64,000 nucleotides of DNA from Septoria linicola (taxonomy: Eukaryota; Ascomycota; Dothideomycetes; Mycosphaerellales; Mycosphaerellaceae), in contig CP099425.1 of NCBI GenBank assembly GCA_024114885.1, positions 2,108,001-2,172,000 on the forward strand. Direction: 5' to 3'. Below are positions 10,657 through 18,228 of the stretch, piece after piece. The notes under the pieces are model-generated. The model was not told where the DNA came from. It ran no database searches and was given only the letters and a program-made list of their open reading frames with translations. Made by a program: the position numbers and the translations under genes. The first letter of the stretch is position 1. Every line of letters starts with the position of its first letter.

Positions 10657-11759
10657 CATGTCGGGTGAAGTTCGACCGGGCCGGCGTCCCTTCTCCCTGT
10701 CCTCCATCAGCTCCACTCTCCTCGACGTCCACGTACAATTGCACAGGCGAGAGCACCGAACATAAGAGGATCGGAACCGAGTCTGCTGACTCTGCAGCTC
10801 TGCCAGGCTTTTCCAATGCCTATAGCACATTCTCAAGAACCTGGAAGCTTTCCGAGCGTGATCAGGCAGCATAGTGGCACGCTATGGCATTCGAATGCAC
10901 GCTCGGGCGCTAGCTTGGTAGATGGCTTGTAAGATGTAGGCGATATTGGTATACGTAGGTGGGACGCAGGCAGGATGGTACACATCTGCGGAATCATGGA
11001 CACAGGAAACAGAGAGTCAGGGCTCTGCGAAACAGTGCTCGGAGCCGCCGATAGCCTCGACGGGCGTGCTCTGTACGGAGACAATGGGCGGAGCAAAGCC
11101 TCGTCCGGTGGGTTCACCAGAGAGGAAACTCGTGCCTTCCATGATGTGGTCGCAAAAGACTTTCAACAGCTTCAGGGAGAGAATGGCGCCGCAAGACGTC
11201 TGCGATCATGGAAATCGTTTCACTGGGGAATGCAGGTCGACATTGGTGTTGGCAAGGCGCATTTTTAGATTTGTCTGGTGGTCCATCTGGCACTGGACTG
11301 TGAACCACAGAAGACATCGTAGGATCTGTATGACATGCGAGGAACATTAATGGCGACCATCTGAGAACTCTGCTTATCTCCAATTCGAGAGGCATAAAAA
11401 CGAGTGAGTATGAAAGAACCTTTGTGCTCAGAGGCATTGGCGAAGGCACATAACAATCAGTGACACGAAATTGAGAAGATGCGGCGAAGTTTGGCTTCAT
11501 ATGCGATGCTGCATCACCACGCCGCTTACGTCTGACTCCAGCACAGCTTTTGTCTCGAACCAAGAAATGCCTCCCGAATGCTCGATGCACCTGCTGCATC
11601 AGCCCTGCAAGCGTCCTCTGCGCCGTTTGTGTCGAACTCCAGCCCTCCTGCACCTCTCACGTGCGTCGTCATTCTTGCATCGTTGAACAGTGCGCCTCTG
11701 TGAGAGCGTCAGTATGTACACGTCGAGTATGGGTGGAAGTCGGCTTACCTGCGCGTCTT
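10657..11759. other. Region without a supported gene
   Basis: Several overlapping frames exist on both strands between 10830 and 11650. A minus-strand stretch around 11000-11190 in a third frame reads protein-like (CDHIMEGTSFLSGEPTGRGF) but is bounded by stops. It may be an old gene remnant. Nothing is assignable. Confidence 0.4.
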
Positions 11760-12308
11760 CTAGTTGGTCTGAACGCCAGCACGCTGCACGTGCGCGAAGT
11801 GGAAACCATCCTCGACCATCCCGAAGTTCACCATGCCCTTGTCCGTCTCCTCTTGGTTCTGCATCTCGCCCAGCAGAGTCTCCGTATACCAGCCCAAAGC
11901 CTCGCTAGTTACACGCAACAAGCCTTCGAGCGCGCCCACGAGGCACGCCGATTTTGGACCGCGCGCCGCCATGCTACGAGTGAGAGCGTGGCCACTTACC
12001 AAGATTGCTGTGTAGCTGTAATTGGCGCTGTCAGCTGCCGTAGAGGTGACGATGACCTCGAAAATCTCCTGTGCTTTGACCACGCCTGTACGGCTGTACT
12101 GAACGCTCTTGGTCACAAGCTGCGGATACAGAGTGGTGGCATTTGCTAGTGCGGTGGTGTCAGCAAGCTGGGTGAGAGTCGTCGGCCAACGAAAGACTTG
12201 GTGGTTTCTGTTACCGAAGATCTGCTCACGGAGCCCTTGGATGGTAAATTCGTTTGGTGCAATACTTGGTGCAGCAGAAGTGCTGGTTGTGTTGGTGGAG
12301 AAAGACAT
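11760..12308 (-). CDS. Small paralogous protein, copy A (159 aa)
   Basis: Unknown family, but clearly related to the two genes at 12915 and 13431. Exons are 12215-12308 and 11760-12145. The 69 bp intron (12146-12214, GTAACA..CTAG) falls inside the codon before the shared motif and splices to REQIFANATTLYPQL. Later shared features are FEV, the segment SYTAILVSG, an ARG turn and a C-terminal helix LEGLLRVTSEALG. The intron is a multiple of three and has no stop, so an unspliced 182-residue form is also readable. The start at 12308 (MSFSTNTTS) was chosen because upstream in-frame sequence is leader-like. It has no signal peptide and is probably cytosolic (inference). Confidence 0.65.
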   Translation of the reverse strand: MSFSTNTTSTSAAPSIAPNEFTIQGLREQIFGNRNHQVFRWPTTLTQLADTTALANATTLYPQLVTKSVQYSRTGVVKAQEIFEVIVTSTAADSANYSYTAILVSGHALTRSMAARGPKSACLVGALEGLLRVTSEALGWYTETLLGEMQNQEETDKGMVNFGMVEDGFHFAHVQRAGVQTN

Positions 12309-12914
12309 GTTTGAAGGTTGTTGTTGTGGAAAGAAAGTCTTGGTGAAAGTGAGGTGAGGTTGAAGCAGAAAGCCGACTGACAGGTGTATAGAAGGGTTTG
12401 AGGCTGCGTAGAGTATTGGAAAAGTGGTGTGGGAAAGAAGAAGAGAAAGAGAGCGGGAAGAAATCATTTTAGCAATCCATACGTGGGAGGTTTGCGGTGG
12501 ATCCCATTATTCTGGGAATAAGTGAGCTTCAATAGGGAGCCTCTTGCCATTGTGAAGCTGGAAATACCCAGTGAGCCAATGATAATTCCTGAAGCGTCGG
12601 GTGAAGCATCGAAAATGTCCCAAAATGGACGTTCGGAGTGAGGTGCAGGGGTGTGTTTCACAGCTCAAGTGAAGCTGCACGCTGAAGTGAAGGAGGACTC
12701 TCCTGCAAGTTGTAACAATGCCAGCAAGCGGACAATAGGAACAGCACAGATCGAAGTGAGGTCGGCGCAATCTTGCTTACCTGTTTCACGTGGTGTCGGA
12801 CACGTCGCGACTCGGCCAATGTTTGCTGTTCGCATCAGCTGATCGACAACATTTCCAGAAAGCACAGTCAATGGGCGAGAACGCAACACCGATCTATATA
12901 TTTCGACGCCTACC
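12309..12914. other. Divergent promoter between paralogue copies A and B
   Basis: About 600 bp between divergently read genes. No gene recognised; frames here are short and featureless. Confidence 0.5.
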
Positions 12915-13309
12915 ATGAGTTGGCCCGAGCTCAATTCAGCTCCCAGCTATCGAGAACAGACACTGGGTAAGCTCACATATTCTTACCAAAAACATCCGTG
13001 GACTAACAGATAATAGCAAACGCAGTCGCGCTTTTTCCAAACCTGGCTCGGTCCTCGCCTGGCAAAGGTAGCTTTGAGGTTCTGATGATCAAGGAGAAGA
13101 GAGCCTGGACTGCGCTGTCGGTCTTTGGTTGCCCAGCATCTTACGATACACTGGCTCAAACCAATTCGATCAGACATCCAGACACAGCTCTGTCCTCGCT
13201 ATTCCGCTTGGTTGCGAAGGAGCTGCCGCACGAACGAACCGACCTGGGCATCTCGAAGCGCGATCAGCAAGAGAGAAAAGACGGCATTTTCAACCGCCGC
13301 TTCCTCTGA
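12915..13309 (+). CDS. Small paralogous protein, copy B (114 aa)
   Basis: Exons are 12915-12966 and 13017-13309, with a 50 bp intron (GTAAGC..AATAG, GACTAAC branch-like sequence before the acceptor). Splicing gives YREQTLANAVALFPNL, aligning with copies A and C at the same intron position and phase. The middle segment RAWTALSVFG matches the TAILVSG and TAVLVHG segments of the others. It is shorter than copy C in the region between the motif and the strand, and has its own charged tail (SKRDQQERKDGIFNRRFL). Function unknown. The shared intron and motif make it a real or recently real gene. Confidence 0.62.
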
Positions 13310-13430
13310 ATCAGCTGCAACACAACGCGATCCCGAGTCATTTCTGTTTCTGGGCAGCTCAGAATCACTCCACTCGATCTCCTACACGACTACAACAGCG
13401 ATCAGAGCATAGATCATACCCGAGGTCAAA

Positions 13431-13887
13431 ATGAACTACGATAGCGAACTTGCGCCGGTGACAGGAATGCCATTTGCGCGAGACCAGATCTTTGGTAACC
13501 TGACAGGTTCCATACAACTCGCCATATACGATTTGCTCTACTAACAATCGCGCAGCGAATGCCGTTGCACTCTATCCACACCTCATCAAAGACGCTGCCA
13601 AGGCTCAGAGGATCTCCAGCACGCAGGTAGATCCCAAAGAAGTTTTCCAGATACTCACAATTCATGAGAACTCCAGCTGGACTGCAGTTCTCGTCCATGG
13701 CGTTCCGAGGGTCGAGGCCACTCTTGCAAGAGGCAGCCCCGTCTGGAGCATGGCTGAATCGATCAATCGTCTGCTGAAGGCAACTGGCGAGATGCTGAAC
13801 ATGAGGCTGCGCGATGAGCTGCATATCTCGAGTCGTAGTATAACGAAAGTCTCGGGCTTTGGGCAATTCAACATGAAGTTTCTCTAG
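13431..13887 (+). CDS. Small paralogous protein, copy C (131 aa)
   Basis: Exons are 13431-13494 and 13556-13887, with a 61 bp intron (GTAACC, CTAAC branch point, CGCAG). The splice yields RDQIFANAVALYPHL, then VFQILTI, SSWTAVLVHG, ARGSP and a C-terminal helix SINRLLKATGEML. It lies head-to-tail, 121 bp after copy B. Sequence relatedness to A and B across the full length is seen directly. Function is unknown and I see no catalytic motif. An antisense frame covering 13426-14067 is a shadow of this gene. Confidence 0.68.
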
Positions 13888-14123
13888 AAATGGGCTTGAA
13901 TAGAACTTGAGGCTTTGTGGATATGGGCTACCGAGGGCATCTCGGCCACAATTGTGCAAGATTGACAGATGACTCAAGCAGCTATGTTCTTGTGATAAGA
14001 AGCTGACGTACCTTGATCTAACTGAAAGTTTATATTCACAAGTGACATGATCGTAGGCCTCAGTCAATCATCAGTAGCCGAGCAGGAATCGTCGAAGAGC
14101 AGAGCTCCACTCTCCTTAGCCCA

Positions 14124-14450
14124 TCATCTCCTCCCCCAACACCCTCTCTCCAGAGCCTCCCAGAGCCTAATCGTCAGACCAACCACTATCACTACTGCTG
14201 TAACGGCGACGACTGCGACCCCTCCGGCGGAGCGGTCCCGGCTCGCTATACCTCTCAGCTCGCTTGGCTCTCTCCGCACGAGCAGCTCTCTCAGCCTCGC
14301 GAGCAGCCTCTTTCCTCGCCTTACTCTTCGCTCTGCACCTGCTGATGCCACGAATGGTAGCGACGCCAATCTGCACGAATGTAAGGGCTGGAGCGACGTA
14401 AAAGTCTTCCAGTTCGCAGTCTTGGCGATTGCTTTGTCCATTTTGCCCAT
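14124..14450 (-). CDS. Hypothetical gene with conflicting frames, possible one-base frameshift
   Basis: The ATG at 14450 sits in a good context (CCACCATGG) and starts MGKMDKAIAKTANWKTF. From there the same frame becomes unconvincing. The overlapping minus frame (14167-14400) reads YVAPALTFVQIG and then a long Ala/Arg/Glu/Lys-rich helical segment, ending in an Arg/Ser tail (SDSGWSDD). The two would join if a four-T run near 14400 had one more T. I cannot tell whether this is a sequencing indel, a real mutation or a missed intron. Function unknown. Confidence 0.35.
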   Translation of the reverse strand: MGKMDKAIAKTANWKTFTSLQPLHSCRLASLPFVASAGAERRVRRGKRLLARLRELLVRREPSELRGIASRDRSAGGVAVVAVTAVVIVVGLTIRLWEALERGCWGRR

Positions 14451-14919
14451 GGTGGAGAGGTGAGGTTCTAAAGTTGCTGTGGTAAGTTTGTTCTGCGAGT
14501 TGGTGAATTTGGTTGTTTGTGGTGGGTCGGGAGGTGCGGGAGCCGATTGCTTGACGGCGAGGGAAGAGTCGAAGTGAAAGGTTTCTTATATGCTTCGAGT
14601 ACTATTACATTCACGATCGCATCGTAGATTGGGGTCGACATGGCGTGCAAGAGACTCGATCGACTGCTGTCGAGAATGGTGTGCAGACGATGGTGAAGAC
14701 AGATGCTGGCTAGAAGCGAATATGGTATGGAAAATTTCATCGATCGAAAAGATCTTGCAGCTGGGTTCAGTCACTAATGCACAGACGTATCTCTGCCTCC
14801 ATCAATTCGACCTCCTGGAGCCAATGCGTAGACGGAACCGAGGGAGGTTGTCCGTAAAGAGAAACAGCTACATGGATCACAGCAGCCTATCACTGTTGTT
14901 GACCTTCCAACTTTCGCAT
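14451..14919. other. Intergenic region with decayed tail of the repeat precursor
   Basis: In the minus strand, one frame from about 14998 down to 14785 continues the repeat pattern past the stop of the precursor gene (see the 14920 entry). The rest is leader-like sequence of the 14450 frame. Confidence 0.45.
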
Positions 14920-15762
14920 TCAAGCGGTTCGCAGCCTCTTGCGTCCACCGCGAGACACTGGCACCCCAATTTGCAGCAGCGACAGGAAGCGCCTCCCTCT
15001 CTTCTTCTGCTGTGGATGGAAACCAAGCTTCCTATTCAAGCGATCAATAGCCTCGTGCGACAACTGCAAAGGATTTGTACCAACGGGAAGCGCTTCTCGC
15101 TTTTCTTGTTGACTATCAAAAAGCTTGCCCAAGTAAGGAGCGCCTCCGGATGGGTCGGGCAAGCGGTTGTAGACTTCCCAGGATGACGCTTTGTCATCAC
15201 CATCATCATTATCGTCTGCGGCTGCGGGAAGCGCTTCTCTTTTCTGTTGTTCTCGAGGAGGAATAGTAGTGTCATCGAGCCTCAGCTCCCATCGATTAAC
15301 AGCGTCTTGCCATTCCTTCGAGACACCTCCATCAGGGTTCGTCGGAACAGAAAGCGTCTCTCCATTGTGTTGCTCGTTGAGAGTGCCGAATTGCGCATTC
15401 CAGCGATCGATGGCTTCCTGCGATTTCTTTGGGATAGTTCCGTCTGGGTTGGCAGTGACGGAGAGCGCATCTCGTCTATGCACCTGGTAAAAGTTTCCGT
15501 GTCGTTCGGGGCGCAGCTTAGACCAGATATCGGGTTCGGCAGTTTCTTCACCACGCTTAGTGGTTGGTGGCTTTATGTTATTCTGGCCTGTGAGCTCGCG
15601 GAATTCGCGCCAGGCGTCGTCGTCGATGGAGCCTGCGCCGCACCAGGGCGGGCACACTGCGAGCCGGTTTCTGATGTCTCCTTGCGGAAATGGGAGTGGT
15701 GCAGAAGTGACTTGAGAGGCGCGGATGGCCAGAATGATGGCTGCTGTGATGGAGGACTTCAT
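14920..15762 (-). CDS. Secreted repeat precursor with dibasic (Kex2-type) sites, copy 1
   Basis: A 280-residue protein starting at the ATG at 15762. Residues 1-20 form a signal peptide (ITAAIILAIRASQVTS). A short Cys motif AVCPPWCG follows (35-42). Dibasic sites at 69-70 (KR), 96-97 (RR), 174-175 (KR), 221-222 (KR) and 253-255 (KKR) delimit repeats. Repeat units share EALP/DALSV..NPDG..(P/S)K..(Q)EAIDRWNAQFG; clear ones start near residues 98, 135 and 223. This matches Kex2-processed repeat proteins, which in fungi yield secreted peptides or cyclic RiPPs. No UstYa-like or tyrosinase gene is nearby, so the product class is open. After residue about 245 the frame leaves the repeat pattern, while another frame continues it (EALPVAAANW..), so the last unit is frameshifted. 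Peptide identity is inference. Confidence 0.72.
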   Translation of the reverse strand: MKSSITAAIILAIRASQVTSAPLPFPQGDIRNRLAVCPPWCGAGSIDDDAWREFRELTGQNNIKPPTTKRGEETAEPDIWSKLRPERHGNFYQVHRRDALSVTANPDGTIPKKSQEAIDRWNAQFGTLNEQHNGETLSVPTNPDGGVSKEWQDAVNRWELRLDDTTIPPREQQKREALPAAADDNDDGDDKASSWEVYNRLPDPSGGAPYLGKLFDSQQEKREALPVGTNPLQLSHEAIDRLNRKLGFHPQQKKRGRRFLSLLQIGVPVSRGGRKRLRTA

Positions 15763-15867
15763 GGTGCAGTCTGGTGATGGTCGTGTGTGTTGGATATGGC
15801 TGGTAGAATAAGAAAGAATGGCTTGCTGCTTGCTCTGCTGCTCGCATCTCAGCGTTGGTAGAACGTG

Positions 15868-15875
15868 GTTATATG
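15868..15875 (-). promoter_or_regulatory. Probable TATA element of repeat-precursor copy 1
   Basis: CATATAAC on the minus strand, 106 bp upstream of the ATG at 15762. The same element, embedded in a similar GTGGTTATAT context, lies 103 bp upstream of copy 2, so it was duplicated with the gene. Confidence 0.45.
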
Positions 15876-16190
15876 TGTCTGGCACAGGCTGACTCGCCGA
15901 GCAGCTGTACCCACGAGACATACGAGCACCATTTCGTCCATAGCAGGATAGCCAAGCCTCCGAAAATGTATTCGATCGTACAATGGTGTAATATCTGGCG
16001 GACTACATTGGGCAGGAGCGAGGCTGTAGTACCAAGAACAATGCACCACTGCGAAATCACCGAAGCTAAGTAAATTGGCCAGTGTGATGGCGATATTCGT
16101 GCTCAAGACGTTGTAATGGATACATGTCTCGCGTTGCCATTAGGTTCTCCTGTCAGCAGTCTCCACGTGATGTCCACTCTCGTTCAGCAG
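15876..16190. other. Upstream region of precursor copy 1, duplicated elsewhere
   Basis: Non-coding. Segments here (around 15941-15957 and 16091-16103) recur upstream of copy 2 (around 17865-17883 and 18012-18025), showing that the duplication includes the promoter. Confidence 0.6.
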
Positions 16191-16199
16191 CGTATAGCG

Positions 16200-16520
16200 T
16201 GAGGGAGCGGTGATGCCGGGACTGATGTCATTCTAGCTCTGAAAAGGCTCTTGCGACTCTTTCGAAACGGTCCCATCGGGGCTCGCAGCGACCGAAAGCG
16301 CTTCTCGTGCGCCATTCTTTCCTTCTTCTGAGGCCACGCGTTCGTGGGACTTGCGGTTCCTCGTAGTTCTTGTTGAGGGTGATTCCCGAGCTGAAGCTGA
16401 ATTCGGGTGGACATACTTCGGGGGTAAATTGTGATAACTTCGAATTGTAGGACAAGGACTGGTGCGGAGGCGATTGTGGAGGCCAGGATAATGGCGGCCG
16501 TGGGTCGAGATTGATGTGAG
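16200..16520 (-). pseudogene. Decayed third copy of the repeat precursor
   Basis: On the minus strand, sequence from about 16515 reads TAAIILASTIASAPV, matching the signal peptide of copy 1, but the start codon is lost. About 200 bp on, in a different frame (16240-16315), a repeat unit REALSVAASPDGTVSKESQE is followed by a stop. Signal and repeat are therefore out of frame with each other. Clear remnant of the same family, lying between the two open copies. Confidence 0.65.
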
Positions 16521-16963
16521 GTATCAAATGATTGATTTGAAGGATCACGACCTTTTTAAAAGCGATCGTGCTGTTCTGCCGTGCAGACTTGACTCATGTC
16601 GCAGAGTGGTTTACTTGTGCTTCGATGATATTAGAAGTTGGCATGATTCAGTCGACGACAGAGAGCGGAGCACAACGAAACACATGTGCAATGGTTGCAT
16701 CGTGAAAGCACAGCTTCGCGGCCGCTGCTATGACCAGCTATACACGATCTAGGTCTCCAGCGATGTCTATTGGGTGGAAGGCTATGGGGTCAAGGAAGGC
16801 GTAGCCTCCCGAAATGCCGAAGCCAGATGTGGTATTAGATCCATTGTAGCGGCCGCAGCTCGAAAAGCACTCTACGAAGCTGATAAGACACTTCCCTTCA
16901 GATTCGCCTCTACAGACGACAGCGATTGTCTCTCTTATCTGACGAGCTAGAGTTGCCATTGTG
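16521..16963. other. Non-coding region with duplicated upstream DNA
   Basis: Around 16771-16815 the sequence resembles 17931-17985 (shared TGGGTGGAAGGCTAT and CCGAAATGCCGAAGC-like blocks). This is the upstream DNA of the decayed copy. No gene. Confidence 0.55.
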
Positions 16964-16964
16964 C

Positions 16965-17194
16965 CTAGGAAAGCGGATCACAAAATTTGGAGTTCCAGCG
17001 CTCCAGAGCCTCGGAGGTATTCAATGGTATTCCTGCACCCCGCGTTCCAGCGACCGATGGCTTTCTATGATTCTGCAGAGATATTGCTATCCGGGTTCGC
17101 AGTAGCAGAAACCGTCTCCCTCTTCTGCTACTATTCGAGCGATCGATAGCCTCGTGCAATAATCACAAGGGCTGTGCAGCGGCAGGGAGCGCTT
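16965..17194 (-). pseudogene. Decayed repeat units beyond the stop of precursor copy 2
   Basis: After the stop of copy 2, at least three further units are readable in shifting frames: EALPAAAQPL..HEAIDRSN, ETVSATANPDSNISAES(stop)KAIGRWNAG, and SEALERWNSKF. The array was once longer. One point (RGRRFL in the wrong frame) resembles the frameshift in copy 1. Confidence 0.6.
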
Positions 17195-17653
17195 CTATCT
17201 TCTCTTATTGACCGCCACGACCACCACCGAAGAACTCGAACGTCGGGCGGTGGCCGCCCATTTTTCAATCCAGCGCTCGTAGGCCTCGAAGGTTTCTGGT
17301 GGGATCCCTGCCTCCTCAGGATGTTGGTCCATAGCTTCTGGAACCGCGTCTCTTTTCTCTTCTGCAGACGGGGGCGGAGAACCTCCAAATTGCGTGTTCC
17401 AGCGATCGATGGCTTCTTGAGATTTTGGAGAGATACTACCATCCGGAATCGCAGCAACGGAGAGCGCCTCACGTTTGTCAAATTCCGGTGCGGTAGAGGG
17501 AAAGTCAGGATGTGTGGGAAAGTCGTGGCAGCCGCACGCTAGAGGGCAGACTGCGAAAGTGGCTCTGGTGCCTCCTGAGGGAAACCGAAGTGGTAGAGAG
17601 GTGACTTGTGAGGCGCTGAAAGCGAGGATGGCTGCCGCAATGGGGGGTCTCAT
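17195..17653 (-). CDS. Secreted repeat precursor with dibasic sites, copy 2
   Basis: A 152-residue paralogue of the 14920 gene, read from the ATG at 17653. The signal peptide (MRPPIAAAILAFSASQVTS) and the Cys motif AVCPLACGC are conserved with copy 1. KR sites at 60-61 and 100-101 and RR at 137-138 bound units EALSVAAIPDGSISPKSQ..EAIDRWNTQFG and DAVPEAM..ETFEAYERWIEKW. It ends early with NKRR and a stop, and decayed units follow downstream. Both its coding and upstream DNA are duplicated from the same ancestor as copy 1. It probably makes only one or two released peptides, if functional. Confidence 0.65.
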   Translation of the reverse strand: MRPPIAAAILAFSASQVTSLPLRFPSGGTRATFAVCPLACGCHDFPTHPDFPSTAPEFDKREALSVAAIPDGSISPKSQEAIDRWNTQFGGSPPPSAEEKRDAVPEAMDQHPEEAGIPPETFEAYERWIEKWAATARRSSSSVVVVAVNKRR

Positions 17654-18228
17654 TGTTATGGCTAGGTCTTGGACGTTTTGTTCGGTGGGCCGTGTTGTGT
17701 TGTGCGTCGAGTCTTTGCTATTTTGCTTTCGATGCTCAACTCCTGACGGGAAGTGGTTATATATGTTTGATGATTGGCCCATACTCGGCTGTGTCGATTT
17801 GCCGAAGAGACGTGTGACGACAATTACCTGGGTACCACGGCATTCCAATTGAGCCTTGTCATTCTATAGTAGGACAGCCAAGCGCTTTATGTTGAAGTCG
17901 CCTGTATATCGTTCAGATTCATAACAAAGGCCATTGGGTGGAAGGCTATAGTGCCAAGGTATATGTGCCTGTCCGAAAATGCCGAAGCTGAGTCAATTCG
18001 CCAGTACATCAGCGATATTCGTGCTAAGTCCATTATCACGGCTATGGGTCTAGACTCGGACCTGTGATATGGCTGCAAGTCCATTGTCTATAGTTGGCGT
18101 GAGCTGTCGCTTGGTAATGCACAGTGCCGGGCGAGCGATACTGTGAAGAATAAACTTCTAGCCACCTCATGTCGCAGAAAATTTGGCGGCAGTAGTCTGT
18201 GCCATCGAAGTCGCGCGGTTATGCGATA
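17654..18228. other. Upstream region of precursor copy 2
   Basis: Contains the TATA-like element at 17756 and the blocks shared with the copy 1 region. No gene recognised. Confidence 0.55.
17756..17765 (-). promoter_or_regulatory. Probable TATA element of repeat-precursor copy 2
   Basis: CATATATAAC on the minus strand, 103 bp upstream of the ATG at 17653, at almost the same distance as in copy 1. Confidence 0.45.

Noticed and set aside
10213..10872. Minus-strand 219-codon frame
   Set aside because: Composition looks like an antisense shadow of the more protein-like plus-strand segment ending at 10656.
11114..11653. Minus-strand 179-codon frame
   Set aside because: No family feature, no start context and conflicting protein-like text in another frame.
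11974..11999. 26-base GTAAGT..GTAG segment in copy A as a second intron
   Set aside because: Too short to splice, and the unspliced frame aligns with copy C without a gap there.
13426..14067. Minus-strand 213-codon frame
   Set aside because: Lies antisense to spliced copy C of the small paralogue family, which has conserved motif, intron and relatives; the minus frame has none.
14920..17653. Assigning the repeat precursors to the ustiloxin/dikaritin RiPP class
   Set aside because: No UstYa-like, tyrosinase or other tailoring gene is seen in the window, and the units lack a short conserved Tyr-containing core.
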